Made by a program: the position numbers and the translations under genes | Part shown: piece after piece, positions 41,215-50,491 of the stretch | How the letters are laid out: each line of letters begins with the position of its first letter | How positions within the stretch are numbered: the stretch's first letter is position 1 | DNA from: Actinomycetota bacterium | GTDB lineage: Bacteria > Actinomycetota > Actinomycetes > Propionibacteriales > Propionibacteriaceae | Assembly (NCBI GenBank): GCA_020161015.1 | Contig: JAIUOT010000003.1 | Location: forward strand, 1 to 64,000 | Reading direction: 5' to 3' | Length of the DNA stretch: 64,000 nt | The notes under the pieces: model-generated | Told to the model about the DNA's origin: nothing | Databases searched by the model: none | Seen by the model: only the letters and a program-made list of their open reading frames with translations

Positions 41215-41958
41215 GTGGGCGCGACCATGACCGCGGCCCCCGGGCGGGCCGAGACCGGTGACGACGATCCCCGGGAGACGGCCCCGCCGGCCGTCCGGGC
41301 GTCCGGGCTGCGGCTCGACGGCAGCCGCGGCCGGGTCTACGGGCCCGTCGACCTCGAGATCGCGCCGGGGACGGTGACCCTTCTCACCGGCCGCTCCGGC
41401 AGCGGCAAGACCTCGCTCCTGCTGACGCTCGTCGGCCGGATGCGTCCCAACCGCGGGTCCGACCTCGTCGTGCTCGGACGCCGCCTGCCGGCGCGGGCCG
41501 CCGGGGTGCAGCGCCGCAGCGCGGCCGTCGGCATCCACGGCCTCGACGACCTGGACGAGGAAGTGACCGTCGCCGCCGCCCTGCGTGAGCGGGAGGCCTG
41601 GCTCGCGCCCTGGTACTCCGTGGTGCGCACGCCCGACGACGAGCATGTCGCGCGGGTGTGCGCTGGCGTGTTCGGACGTAACGAGGTGCCGCGGGCACGT
41701 CAACTCATCCACGAGCTCGACGAGGCGGCGAACCTCCAGCTGCGGCTCGCGCTCGCGCTGCTCAGCAGCCCCGAGCTCGTCGTGGTCGACGACATCGACG
41801 CCCTCCACGACACCGACGGACGCCGGCTGGTGTGGGAGTCGCTGCGCACGCTCAGCGAGCGCGGCGTCACCGTCATCACCGCCGCGGCCAGCGCCGGGGA
41901 GCTCTCCCGCCTCGGCTGGGACACCCTTCCCGGCCACGTCGCCCTGCCGACTCCCTGA
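41215..41958 (+). CDS. ABC-type ATP-binding protein with degenerate catalytic motifs
   Basis: A 247-residue ABC ATPase-like protein. Walker A is intact (TGRSGSGKTS, residues 58-67). There is no LSGGQ signature; ELDEAANLQLRLALAL is at its place. Walker B reads LVVVDDID, with Asp where the catalytic Glu should be, and the H-loop region VTVITAAAS has no His. It may bind ATP but hydrolyse it poorly. GTG 41215 is four bases after AGGAGG. It leads an operon with YhgE/Pip and TetR genes, so it is probably the partner of the YhgE exporter. Confidence 0.82.
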   Translation: MGATMTAAPGRAETGDDDPRETAPPAVRASGLRLDGSRGRVYGPVDLEIAPGTVTLLTGRSGSGKTSLLLTLVGRMRPNRGSDLVVLGRRLPARAAGVQRRSAAVGIHGLDDLDEEVTVAAALREREAWLAPWYSVVRTPDDEHVARVCAGVFGRNEVPRARQLIHELDEAANLQLRLALALLSSPELVVVDDIDALHDTDGRRLVWESLRTLSERGVTVITAAASAGELSRLGWDTLPGHVALPTP

Positions 41959-42039
41959 CCCCCCGTCCGGCGTGGTCCGGCGCACGGCGCCGCGCCGCTC
42001 GCCGGCCCTGTCCCGACCCCACCTCGACGAGAAGAACCC

Positions 42040-44610
42040 ATGTTTGCCTGGACATCCCACGGAACCGAACTCAAGCGCTTCACCCGCCAGCCGATCACCC
42101 GTGCAGCCATCGCGGTGATGCTGCTCATCCCCCTGCTCTACGGCGCCATGTACGTGTGGGCCTTCTGGGATCCGACCACCCGCATGGACGAGCTCCCGGT
42201 CGCCCTCGTGAACGCCGACCAGGCGAAGAAGGACGACGACGGCCGGCTCCAGCACTACGGCCAGGACGTGGTCGACGAGCTCGTCGACGACGCGTCCGTG
42301 GGGTGGGCGACGGTGGACGCCGCCACCGCAGCCGCCGGCGTGGAGGCCGGCCGCTACTACTTCGCGGTCACGATCCCCGACGACTTCACCGCGCGCATCC
42401 TCTCCCTCGGCGAGGACGACCCGCACGCGGCGAGGATCATGGTCAGCTACGACGACAGCAACTCCTTCCTCGCCTCCACCCTCGGCCGCACCGCGATGTC
42501 CGAGGTGCGCGAAGCGGTGGCCAAGAAGGTCAGCAAGGAGGCGGTGAACACGCTGCTCGTCGGCGTCGGGGACGCCCGGGACGGCTTCGCGAAGGCCTCC
42601 GACGGCGCCTTCCGCCTCTCCGACGGGCTCACCGACGCCGCCGAAGGGGCCGACCGGCTCAACGTCGGCGCCCACGACCTCGCGGCAGGGATGGCAGAAC
42701 TCGCCGACGGCACCGACGACCTCGCCGCCGGCAGCGCCACCCTGCGCGACAAGCTCGGCGACTACGTGGCCGGCGTCACCACCGCGAGTCAGGGGGCCGC
42801 CCGGCTCTCCGCCGGGGCAGCGAACCTCACCGCGCTGGCCGACGGCCTGTCCCGGGCGGCGGACGCGACCACGGGTGCGCCCGCCCTCGCCGCCGGGCTG
42901 CACCAGCTCGCCGGTGGCGTGACCACCCTCGCCGACGGCGCGACCGGGTTCGCGCAAGGAGCCACGGGCTACGCCGACGGCGCGGCGAGCTGGGGGGCCG
43001 GCGCCCGCCAGTGGCTCCAGGGCGCCGCCGCGGCGACCGCGGACGACGGTCAGCTCGCGGTCGGGACGAAGAAGGTGGCCGCCGGGGCGTCCGACCTCGC
43101 GAGCGCCACCGCGTCCGGCTCCGCGCTGGGCCAGGGGGTTTCCGCCGTCGCCAAGGGCTCCGCCGACCTCGCCGACGGCCTCGACGGCATCGACGAACTG
43201 CTCGCCAAGGCCCAGGCAGCCCTCGCCGACGGAGACACCGACCAGGCGTCGGCCTACCTGTCCGCCGCCCGCTCGGCGACCGGGTCCGCCCACTCCAGCG
43301 CCCAGGGCCTGGCCGCTGGCGCGGACTCCGTGCGCGACGGGATCGCCGACGTGCACAGTGGCGCCTCCCAGGTCTCTGACGGGGCCGCGGCGGTCGCGTC
43401 CGGCTGGGCCGCGGTGCACGCTGTGCTGACGCCGTCCGGCCAGCTCGGCGGAGGCCTGGACGCGCTGGACGCGGCGAGTGCGAAGCTCTCCGCCGGGGCG
43501 TCCGGCCTCACCGCGGGCGCAGCGCAGCTGGCCGACCCGGCGACGCTGGCCCAGGTGGCGCAGCTGGTCGACGGGGCCGACACCCTGTCGGCCGGGCTGA
43601 CCACGATGAGCACCGCCGCGTCCGACCCGACCGCCGGCATCCCCGCCCTCCAGGCCGGCCTGGCGCAGCTGGTGGACGGCTTCACCAACGCAGACCCCGA
43701 GCACGGACTGGTCAGCGGCGCGACCGCGCTGCACGCCGGGGCGTCCGACCTCGCCGACGGGCTGGCGACGGCCGAGACGGGGACGGCGAAGCTCCGCTCG
43801 GGCAGTGCGCAGATCGCCCGGAACACCCCGCAGCTCGCGTCCGGCCTCGACGACGCGCAGGCCGGCGCGTCCACCCTCGGCAACAAGCTGTCCGACGGTG
43901 CGGACGCGATCCCCGACGACAGCTCGGCGGTCCGGCACGACCGGGCGCGCGCGGTGTCCACCCCGGTGACGCTGGCCGACAGCCATGTCTGGGAGGCCGA
44001 CTCCTGGGGGGAGGGCTTCGCGCCGTTCTTCATCTCGCTGGCCCTCTGGGTCGGCGCGCTGATCACCTGGCTGCTGCTGCGTCCGCTCCAGACCCGGGCG
44101 CTGATGACCTCCGTGAACGGCTTCCGCATGGCGTGGGGCTCGCTGAACTCCGCCCTGCTGCTCTCCCTCGGACAGGTGGTGATCATGCTGTCGGTGATGC
44201 ACTTCGCCATCGGCCTGAACCCGAAGAACGTCCTGGCAACGTTCTGCTTCACGATGCTGTCCGCCGCGGCCTTCTTCGCCCTCCAGCAGTTCTTCCAGGT
44301 GACGCTCGGCTCGGCCGTCGGCAAGGTCGTGATCATCGTGGCGCTGATGGTGCAGCTGGCCTCGGCCGGGGGCACCTACCCGATCCAGACCACGCCGTCG
44401 TTCCTGCAGTCGATCAGCCCGTACATGCCGATGACCTACGTGGTCAACGGCCTGCGCGAGGCGATCACCGGCGGCATCGAGACCCGGTTCTGGGTGAGCG
44501 TGGCGGTGATGGCCGCTATCTTCGTGGTGTCGCTGGCCGCCACCTCGATCGCGTCCGCCCGGAAGCGGATGTGGACGATGTCGCGGCTTCACCCGGCGCT
44601 GAGCATCTAG
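42040..44610 (+). CDS. YhgE/Pip-family membrane protein
   Basis: An 856-residue protein of the YhgE/Pip family (ABC-2-like). There is one N-terminal helix (residues ~20-42, AAIAVMLLIPLLYGAMYVW), a long extracytoplasmic domain rich in regular helical repeats (LADGTDDLAAGS, LAAGLHQLAGGVTTLADGA style, ~190-640), and five C-terminal helices (ISLALWVGALITWLLL to VSVAVMAAIFVVSLAA). Members are linked to export of drugs or lipids and include a phage receptor. It lies between a degenerate ABC ATPase and a TetR gene, as in other actinobacterial export modules. Confidence 0.9.
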   Translation: MFAWTSHGTELKRFTRQPITRAAIAVMLLIPLLYGAMYVWAFWDPTTRMDELPVALVNADQAKKDDDGRLQHYGQDVVDELVDDASVGWATVDAATAAAGVEAGRYYFAVTIPDDFTARILSLGEDDPHAARIMVSYDDSNSFLASTLGRTAMSEVREAVAKKVSKEAVNTLLVGVGDARDGFAKASDGAFRLSDGLTDAAEGADRLNVGAHDLAAGMAELADGTDDLAAGSATLRDKLGDYVAGVTTASQGAARLSAGAANLTALADGLSRAADATTGAPALAAGLHQLAGGVTTLADGATGFAQGATGYADGAASWGAGARQWLQGAAAATADDGQLAVGTKKVAAGASDLASATASGSALGQGVSAVAKGSADLADGLDGIDELLAKAQAALADGDTDQASAYLSAARSATGSAHSSAQGLAAGADSVRDGIADVHSGASQVSDGAAAVASGWAAVHAVLTPSGQLGGGLDALDAASAKLSAGASGLTAGAAQLADPATLAQVAQLVDGADTLSAGLTTMSTAASDPTAGIPALQAGLAQLVDGFTNADPEHGLVSGATALHAGASDLADGLATAETGTAKLRSGSAQIARNTPQLASGLDDAQAGASTLGNKLSDGADAIPDDSSAVRHDRARAVSTPVTLADSHVWEADSWGEGFAPFFISLALWVGALITWLLLRPLQTRALMTSVNGFRMAWGSLNSALLLSLGQVVIMLSVMHFAIGLNPKNVLATFCFTMLSAAAFFALQQFFQVTLGSAVGKVVIIVALMVQLASAGGTYPIQTTPSFLQSISPYMPMTYVVNGLREAITGGIETRFWVSVAVMAAIFVVSLAATSIASARKRMWTMSRLHPALSI

Positions 44611-44619
44611 GAGGAGCCC

Positions 44620-45207
44620 GTGACCACACCGACGGTTCCCCGGACGGACGGCCGGTCCGCACGACGGGCCGGCACCCGCGAGGCGATCATGGACGCCGCG
44701 ACGGAGCTGTTCGCCGCGCGCGGGGTGACGTCCACCTCGATCGACGACATCGCCGCGGCCGCCGGCATCGCCAAGGGCTCGATCTACTACAACTTCGAGT
44801 CCAAGGCGGGGCTGGTCGAGGCGATCATGGCCCGCAACAGCCGGCTGCTGGGCGACGCGCTCGCCGAGGCGACGCGGGGACGCAGCGGGACGGCCCTGCG
44901 CGACGAGGTCGTGCGGGTCCTGCTCCGGCTGGTGCAGCAGCACGCGTCCGCGGCCCGGGTGATGGTGACCGAGCTGTTCCGCACCGAACGCTCGTGGCGC
45001 GAGTCGATCGAGCAGTGGCGGGGGCTGGCGCTCTCGCCGCTCATCGCCGACCTGCGTGCCCACGGCGCCGACCCGGTGGTCGCCGGGGTGCAGGCGGCCT
45101 CCATCGTCGGCGCGACGCTGATGGCCGGGCTGGAGTGGCTGGTGTTCCACCCCGAGCGCAGCTACGAGCAGGTGGCCTCGGCCGTGCTGGGCACGCTGGA
45201 CCACTGA
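44620..45207 (+). CDS. TetR-family regulator of the YhgE operon
   Basis: A 195-residue TetR protein. The HTH is at residues ~20-65 (REAIMDAATELFAARG, SIDDIAAAAGIAKGSIYYNFESK). GTG 44620 is preceded by AGGAGGAGCCC, nine bases after the YhgE stop. The likely operator is TGACCGGTCA in the operon promoter. The C-terminal ligand pocket is presumably sensitive to the exporter's substrate. Confidence 0.9.
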   Translation: MTTPTVPRTDGRSARRAGTREAIMDAATELFAARGVTSTSIDDIAAAAGIAKGSIYYNFESKAGLVEAIMARNSRLLGDALAEATRGRSGTALRDEVVRVLLRLVQQHASAARVMVTELFRTERSWRESIEQWRGLALSPLIADLRAHGADPVVAGVQAASIVGATLMAGLEWLVFHPERSYEQVASAVLGTLDH

Positions 45208-45238
45208 TCGAGGCGCGCCCGTTCCTCCGAACCACATT

Positions 45239-45267
45239 CTTGCATGACTGCAAGATTGCGCTACTGT
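45239..45267 (+). promoter_or_regulatory. Promoter with overlapping palindrome before the MFS gene
   Basis: CTTGCA (45239-45244) TGAC TGCAAG (45249-45254) is a perfect inverted repeat whose left arm contains a possible -35, TTGCAT. TACTGT (45262-45267) is a -10 at a 16-base spacing. The TetR gene at the end of this operon (47879) is the likely repressor. The start point would fall at about 45274. Confidence 0.55.
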
Positions 45268-45274
45268 AGAGATG

Positions 45275-45305
45275 CGCTGCTGCAACACGGCAGCGTTTTT
45301 CTTTT
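45275..45305 (+). terminator. Intrinsic terminator with T tract, between promoter and MFS gene
   Basis: CGCTGC (45275-45280) and GCAGCG (45290-45295) form a stem followed at once by TTTTTCTTTT, the only classical T-tract terminator I see in the window. It lies after the TetR stop and before the MFS ribosome site (AGGAGG, 45308). It may end the YhgE operon. If the 45239 promoter is real, it would also sit at the very 5' end of the MFS transcript. Confidence 0.7.
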
Positions 45306-45317
45306 GTAGGAGGAGAT

Positions 45318-47879
45318 GTGGCAGCCGCCACCGTCGAGCGCACGGCTCCGATAGAGACCACCGAACCGGTGATGACCCACCGCCAGATCATGTTCGTGAT
45401 GTACGGGCTGATGGCGGGCATGTTCCTGAGCGCGCTGGACCAGACGATCGTCGGCACGGCGATCCGCACCATCGGCGACGACCTGAACGGCCTCGACCAG
45501 CAGGCGTGGGTGACCACCGCCTACCTGATCGCTGCGACCGTCACCACGCCGCTGTACGGCAAGCTGTCCGACCTGTTCGGCCGGCGTCCCCTGTTCATCA
45601 TCAGCATCAGCATCTTCGTGGCCGGCTCGTTCCTGTCCAGCTTCGCGGACTCCATGCTCATGCTGGCCGCGTTCCGCGCCTTCCAGGGCCTGGGCGCCGG
45701 CGGCCTGATGTCGCTGCCGCTGGCGATCATCGGGGACATGCTCGCCCCCCGCGAGCGCGCCCGCTACCAGGGCTTCTTCCTCGCCACCTTCGGCGTGGCG
45801 TCGGTGATCGGCCCGCTGGTCGGCGGCCTGTTCGCGGGTGCGGACCAGATCCTGTTCATCACCGGCTGGCGCTGGGTGTTCCTGGTGAACGTGCCGGTCG
45901 GCATCGTCGCGCTGCTGATGGTGATCGCCTTCCTCCACCTGCCGCACATCCCGCACGCCCGGCCGAGGATCGACTGGTGGGGGGCCGGGCTGGTCGTCGG
46001 CACGCTCGCGCCGCTGCTGCTGGTGGCCGAGCAGGGCCGCGAGTGGGGCTGGACGTCCGTCGCCTCGATCACCTGCTACGTGATCGGCGCGGCAGCGCTC
46101 GCCGGCTTCATCCTCGTGGAGCGGGCCATGGGCGCGAACGCGATCATCCCGCTGCGGCTGTTCTCCAACAGCGCGTTCTCGACCGCGACGGTGCTGAGCA
46201 TCCTGGTCGGTTTCGGCATGTTCGGCGCCATGCTGACCCTGCCGCTCTACCTCCAGATCGTGATGGGCTTCAGCCCCACCCAGTCGGGCTTCGCCACCCT
46301 GCCGATGATGGCCGGCGTGATGACCGCGTCCATCGGGACCGGCCAGATCGTGGCGCGGACCGGCAAGTACTCGGCCTTCCCGATCACCGGCACCGCGACG
46401 ACCGCCGCGGGCTTCGGGATCCTCACCTTCATGACCCCCGACAAGCCCTTCTGGTACCTGGCGATCGCCATGGTCGTGATCGGACTGGGGCTCGGCCAGC
46501 TCATGCAGACGCTCACCATGGCCGTCCAGGCGTCGGCAGCGGCGCAGGACATCGGCGTCGCGACGAGCTCGGCGACCTTCTTCCGCCAGATCGGCGGCAC
46601 CCTCGGCACGGCGATCATGCTGTCGCTGCTGTTCAGCATCCTGCCCGTCAACATCACCGGTGCGCTGGCTGACGAGAAGACCACCTGGCACGCCCTCGAC
46701 GCCGCCCTCAACCCTGCCGTCGCCAACGACCCGGCGAACGCCGCGATCATGGACAAGATGTGGACGCCGATCACCGACAAGGTCAAGGAACAGGTCGACG
46801 ACCAGCTCGCCGATGCCACCACGCAGGTCAGGGACGGCGTGAAGGCGGCCGTCCGGGCCAGGGTGACAGAGGCGGTCTCGAAGAAGGCCGCGGAGGGCAC
46901 GGGGAAGATCGGTGACGGTATCACCGCCCTCGGGTCCGGCCTGGACAAGCTGGCCACCGGCACGGGCGCCTTCGTGGACGGGGTGGGGCAGTTCGGTGCG
47001 GGCGCCCAGAAGCTGGCGACGGGCCTGAAGCAGGCCAGCGGCGCCGAGAAGGTGGCCGCGTCCGAGGCCAAAGCAGCGACGGGCGACTACGCGGCGCTGT
47101 CGTCCGCGCTGGACGACCTGACCGCGGACGAGAAGGACTGCGTGGACGGCGTCCCCGGCGCCTGCGACAGGCTCGCGGGTGACCGGGCGACCGTCGACGA
47201 CCGGATGGCCGACCTGCAGAAGAGCCTCTACACCACCAGCGGGTACCTGAACGGCTCCGGCGACACCCCCGGGCTCGCCACGGGCCTGGCGAAGGCGGCG
47301 TCCGGTGCGCAGAAGCTCGCCGACGGTGCCCTGATGGCGGCGGACAAGGGCAGCGCGATCCCAACCGGTGCGGCAGCGGCGGCCTCGGGCAGCAGGAAGC
47401 TCGCCACCGGCGCGGGCAAGCTGTCCAAGGTCGAGAAGATCATCGACAAGGCGGTGAAGAAGGCCCTGCCCGACGCCTACGCCAAGGCCCTGCAGCAGGT
47501 GGCGTTCGAGCGGAACCTGAGCGTGGCCGACGGCCGGCTCGTGGTGGACTGGGCCGACCCCGTCCAGCGGTGGGCGATGGTCGACACGCTCACGCCGACG
47601 CTCATCGACCAGGTGAAGACCGGCAACACCGGCGACGTGAAGACCGACGCCGGCACGAGCGACACCTCGTTCCTCACCGGCGCGGACCCGCGGCTCACCA
47701 AGCCGTTCATGGTCGGCTTCAGTGACTCGGTGGTGACCATCTACTGGGTCGGGCTCGGCGTGATGCTGGTGGCGTTCGTGATCACCTGGTTCTTCCGGGT
47801 GCCGCCGCTGCGCACCCGGTCTGCCCTCCAGGAGAAGTCGGACCTGGGCAATACTGGGGTCGTCGAAGGGATGGCGTGA
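45318..47879 (+). CDS. DHA2-type MFS exporter with large YhgE-like extracytoplasmic insertion
   Basis: An 853-residue protein. Residues ~20-450 are a DHA2/EmrB-QacA exporter ([17 protein letters not shown] motif D1 region, [13 protein letters not shown] motif [11 protein letters not shown] motif C). The usual last loop is replaced by ~380 residues of helical repeats ([40 protein letters not shown]) that look like YhgE/Pip repeats, then one final helix ([18 protein letters not shown]). Length is about 350 residues above a normal DHA2 pump. GTG 45318 is four bases from AGGAGG; an ATG at 45316 is out of frame. It is coupled to a TetR gene. Confidence 0.9.
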   Translation: MAAATVERTAPIETTEPVMTHRQIMFVMYGLMAGMFLSALDQTIVGTAIRTIGDDLNGLDQQAWVTTAYLIAATVTTPLYGKLSDLFGRRPLFIISISIFVAGSFLSSFADSMLMLAAFRAFQGLGAGGLMSLPLAIIGDMLAPRERARYQGFFLATFGVASVIGPLVGGLFAGADQILFITGWRWVFLVNVPVGIVALLMVIAFLHLPHIPHARPRIDWWGAGLVVGTLAPLLLVAEQGREWGWTSVASITCYVIGAAALAGFILVERAMGANAIIPLRLFSNSAFSTATVLSILVGFGMFGAMLTLPLYLQIVMGFSPTQSGFATLPMMAGVMTASIGTGQIVARTGKYSAFPITGTATTAAGFGILTFMTPDKPFWYLAIAMVVIGLGLGQLMQTLTMAVQASAAAQDIGVATSSATFFRQIGGTLGTAIMLSLLFSILPVNITGALADEKTTWHALDAALNPAVANDPANAAIMDKMWTPITDKVKEQVDDQLADATTQVRDGVKAAVRARVTEAVSKKAAEGTGKIGDGITALGSGLDKLATGTGAFVDGVGQFGAGAQKLATGLKQASGAEKVAASEAKAATGDYAALSSALDDLTADEKDCVDGVPGACDRLAGDRATVDDRMADLQKSLYTTSGYLNGSGDTPGLATGLAKAASGAQKLADGALMAADKGSAIPTGAAAAASGSRKLATGAGKLSKVEKIIDKAVKKALPDAYAKALQQVAFERNLSVADGRLVVDWADPVQRWAMVDTLTPTLIDQVKTGNTGDVKTDAGTSDTSFLTGADPRLTKPFMVGFSDSVVTIYWVGLGVMLVAFVITWFFRVPPLRTRSALQEKSDLGNTGVVEGMA

Positions 47880-48466
47880 TGAGCGAGGCGGTGGCCGAGC
47901 AGTGCACGTCGCTGCGCGAGCGCAAGAAGGCGGCCACGCGGGCGGCCATCCACGACACCGCGCTGCGCCTGGTCACCGAGCGGGGCGCGGGCAGCGTCAC
48001 CGTCGAGGAGATCTGCGCCGAGGTGGACGTGTCGCCGCGGACGTTCTTCAACTACTACCCGAGCAAGCTCGCCGCGGCGTTCGACCTGATGGTGGCGGAG
48101 ATCCCCGAGTCGGAGCAGGAGTGGTTCCTCCACGCGTCCGGGCCGCTGATCGCCGACACCTGCGAGCTGGTCGGACGCAACGTCACCCTCCCCAGTGACT
48201 ACCCGAGGATCAAGGACCTGCTGCGGCTGCGTCCCGAACTGGCGATGGACTTCTGGTCGCAGACGATCACGCGGCTGCGTCCGTTCTTCCGGATCGTGGA
48301 ACAGCGGATCGGCGACACCCACACCGCCCGCATCGCCTTCGGGATCGTCCTGGCGGCGGTCGGCTCGGCCACCGCACGCGCCGAGGGCGCGGCGTCCGGC
48401 GACATCGGCGAGCGGCTGATGGCCGAGGTGCGGGCCATGCAGGCCCTGATCGGCGCGACCGCCTGA
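47879..48466 (+). CDS. TetR-family regulator of the MFS exporter
   Basis: A 195-residue TetR protein with HTH residues ~14-60 ([40 protein letters not shown]). The ATG overlaps the MFS stop (TGATG); an in-frame GTG lies three bases upstream. It should control the MFS operon through the palindrome at 45239-45254. A basic ERKKAATR start is typical of the AcrR subgroup. Confidence 0.9.
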   Translation: MSEAVAEQCTSLRERKKAATRAAIHDTALRLVTERGAGSVTVEEICAEVDVSPRTFFNYYPSKLAAAFDLMVAEIPESEQEWFLHASGPLIADTCELVGRNVTLPSDYPRIKDLLRLRPELAMDFWSQTITRLRPFFRIVEQRIGDTHTARIAFGIVLAAVGSATARAEGAASGDIGERLMAEVRAMQALIGATA

Positions 48467-48562
48467 CCCCGTCCCGGCGCAGGTCGGGGAAACCGGCACG
48501 ATCGGGCCCGCGCGGCGCGATGATGGAGACAGCTGCGGATACTGCCCGAAGGAGGGCACACC

Positions 48563-50035
48563 ATGAACGCGCGCCGGTCCAGCAGCGCCCTGATCGCAGG
48601 GATCCTGGTCGCTGCCGGCTTCCTCATCTCCCCACCCGCTCCGGCCCATGCCGCGTCCTGGTGCTCGGGAACGACCTTCCAGGACTTCGACAACGACGAC
48701 CACGCCGACCTCGTGGTCGCCCGCACGCTGCCGGCCACGCAGGCGGGCGTCGTCGACGTCGTGCTCAGCGGTGGCGGCACCCAGACGATCAGCGCCTCCT
48801 CGCTCGGCTTCGCGTCCGCCGCCGGTGACGCGTTCGGCGCCTCGATCCACATCGGCACGATCGACACCACCGACAACTGTCCCGACCTGGTGATCGGCTC
48901 ACCCGGTGCGGCGGGCGGGGGAGCGGTGTACCTCGTCCGGGGCAACGGGGACGGGGTCGCGGGCACCGCGACCCGGGTGGCGTCCCCGGCCGGTGCGGGA
49001 GCCCGGTTCGGGACGACCGTGGGCTCGCTCGACCTCTCGCTCACCCGCGTGAAGCTGATCGTCGGCGCGCCAGGGGTCGACGTCGGCGCTGCGACCGACG
49101 CCGGCGGGATCTACGTGTGGCAACTCGCGGCCGACGGCACGACCAGCAGCACCGCCGTGCTGTTCACCTACGCCGCCTTCGGCGCCACTCCCGGGGCCAA
49201 CGACCACCTCGGCTCGGTGATGGACACCTACAGCTGGCACGTGACCCTCGGCGTCCCCGACCGTGACGTCGGTTCGGCGGTCGACGCGGGCGAAGTGGTC
49301 ACCACCTCGTTCGTGGACGAGTTCGGGGCGATCCAGCTGGACGACTGGGCGCGGGCGAACCAGAACAGCCCCGGCGCTCCCGGCAAGGCCGAGACCGGCG
49401 ACCACTTCGGGGCGAGCGTCGACGCGGACACGATGGTGCTGGTCGGCGTCCCCGGCGAGGACATCGCCGGACGCAAGGACGTCGGGTGCGTGATGCGTTA
49501 CGGCGACGTCGGGAACCACGTCGTCGGCAACTGGAAGTCGTGGGACCAGAACACGTCCGGCATCCCCAGCTCGAATGAGGCCGGCGACCGGTTCGGCGCG
49601 GCCGTCCACCAGGGATGGGTCGAGATCCTCGTCGACGACGACCCGGTCGCGAAGTCGGTCTACGTCGCTGGAGCGCCCGGTGAGGACGTCGGCTCGGTGA
49701 AGGACGCCGGCGCCGTCACGGTGATCGCGCCGGGGGTGAAGCCGGCCTACGGCCTCACACAGGGCTCCGGGCTGCCGGGCAAGGCCGAGAAGGGCGACCA
49801 GGTCGGGGCGGCGCTCGGCGACCTGCCGGGGGAGTACCACGGGCCGTACTACGGCGGCGACGGGATCCTTGTCGGCGCGCCCGGTGAGGACGTCGGCACG
49901 ACCGTCGACTCCGGCCTGGTGATGAGTGCCCGCGGACTGCTTCCCAAGGCGAAGTTCGGTTGGACGTCCACCACCAACGCCGGCGCGATCGTCGCCGGCG
50001 CCCGCTACGGCTGGACGCTGCCGACGGCCGGCTGA
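48563..50035 (+). CDS. Secreted FG-GAP (integrin-alpha-like) repeat protein
   Basis: A 490-residue protein with a Sec signal peptide (ALIAGILVAAGFLIS...AHAAS, cleavage near 31). At least six ~60-residue FG-GAP repeats follow, each ending in VG[VA]PGEDVG-type loops (VGVPGEDIAGRKDVG, AGAPGEDVGSVKDAG, VGAPGEDVGTTVDSG) with FGASV/FGAAV strands. These form a beta-propeller. There is no anchor or sortase motif, so it is probably released or loosely bound at the surface. The ligand is unknown. Confidence 0.87.
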   Translation: MNARRSSSALIAGILVAAGFLISPPAPAHAASWCSGTTFQDFDNDDHADLVVARTLPATQAGVVDVVLSGGGTQTISASSLGFASAAGDAFGASIHIGTIDTTDNCPDLVIGSPGAAGGGAVYLVRGNGDGVAGTATRVASPAGAGARFGTTVGSLDLSLTRVKLIVGAPGVDVGAATDAGGIYVWQLAADGTTSSTAVLFTYAAFGATPGANDHLGSVMDTYSWHVTLGVPDRDVGSAVDAGEVVTTSFVDEFGAIQLDDWARANQNSPGAPGKAETGDHFGASVDADTMVLVGVPGEDIAGRKDVGCVMRYGDVGNHVVGNWKSWDQNTSGIPSSNEAGDRFGAAVHQGWVEILVDDDPVAKSVYVAGAPGEDVGSVKDAGAVTVIAPGVKPAYGLTQGSGLPGKAEKGDQVGAALGDLPGEYHGPYYGGDGILVGAPGEDVGTTVDSGLVMSARGLLPKAKFGWTSTTNAGAIVAGARYGWTLPTAG

Positions 50036-50085
50036 GCGTCCCTCCGGGCGCCTGCTCGCGTCCCCGTGGACGCCTGGTCCGCCCC

Positions 50086-50151
50086 GAGGGCCAGCCTTAT
50101 GGCCGAGGGCTCGTCCCCTGGTGCTGGCCCTCGGCATCAAGGCTGGCCCTC
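50086..50151. repeat. 66-bp inverted-repeat element, copy R2
   Basis: It has the same 13-bp ends as R1 (GAGGGCCAGCCTT / AAGGCTGGCCCTC). Internally GCCGAGGGC and GCCCTCGGC add a perfect 9-bp inner stem around a 16-base loop. The whole element can fold as a two-tier hairpin with a small internal loop. Confidence 0.88.
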
Positions 50152-50208
50152 GCGCAGGGAGGCTGGTCCCCGCGTGGGACGGTTGGCTCGCGCCGCGGTG
50201 GCCGTCCC

Positions 50209-50282
50209 GTCGCGCGGGAGGCCCGGTCACCGACGATGATGGGCGGCCGTCGCGCGGGAGGCCCGGTCACCGACGATGATGG
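50209..50282. repeat. Tandem duplication, 40-bp period
   Basis: GTCGCGCGGGAGGCCCGGTC and the following CACCGACGATGATGG occur at 50209 and again at 50249, identical over 34 bases. Forty is twice the ~20-bp unit of the array, so this looks like a recent two-unit slippage duplication. Confidence 0.9.
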
Positions 50283-50338
50283 CGGGCCATCGAGTGGTGG
50301 CTGTCGCCAGACCGCGTCCCGCGCCCCCCACCCACGTC

Positions 50339-50404
50339 GAGGGCCAGCCTTGTGGCCGAGGGCTCGTCCCCTGGCGCTGGCCCTCGGCGTCAACGCTGGT
50401 CCTC
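50339..50404. repeat. 66-bp inverted-repeat element, copy R3
   Basis: The left end is GAGGGCCAGCCTT; the right end CGCTGGTCCTC has two changes from the other copies, so the outer stem is weaker. The inner GCCGAGGGC/GCCCTCGGC stem is intact. It differs from R2 at about five positions. Confidence 0.85.
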
Positions 50405-50491
50405 GCGCGGGAAGGCTGGTGCTCGACGTGGGACGGCTGGTCCTCGCGTGAGAGGGCTGGCGCTCGACGGGCGGGGACGCCGTCCGGCGGC

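Larger units (their letters stand above)
50086..50478. repeat. Intergenic array 2 of ~20-bp degenerate units with two 66-bp elements
   Basis: The 456-base gap between the convergent FG-GAP and META genes has no credible gene. It holds two 66-bp inverted-repeat elements. After each, GCTGG[CT]CCTCGCG-type units recur at about 20-bp spacing (for example GCTGGTCCTCGCGCGGGAAG, GCTGGTGCTCGACGTGGGAC, GCTGGTCCTCGCGTGAGAGG). A 40-bp tandem duplication lies between them. The unit is the same family as array 1, nine kb away. Confidence 0.85.

Noticed and set aside
40090..45288. 1732-codon minus-strand open frame
   Set aside because: It is antisense to five well-supported genes and the repeat array. Its composition is arginine/glycine/proline-rich filler typical of high-GC shadow frames.
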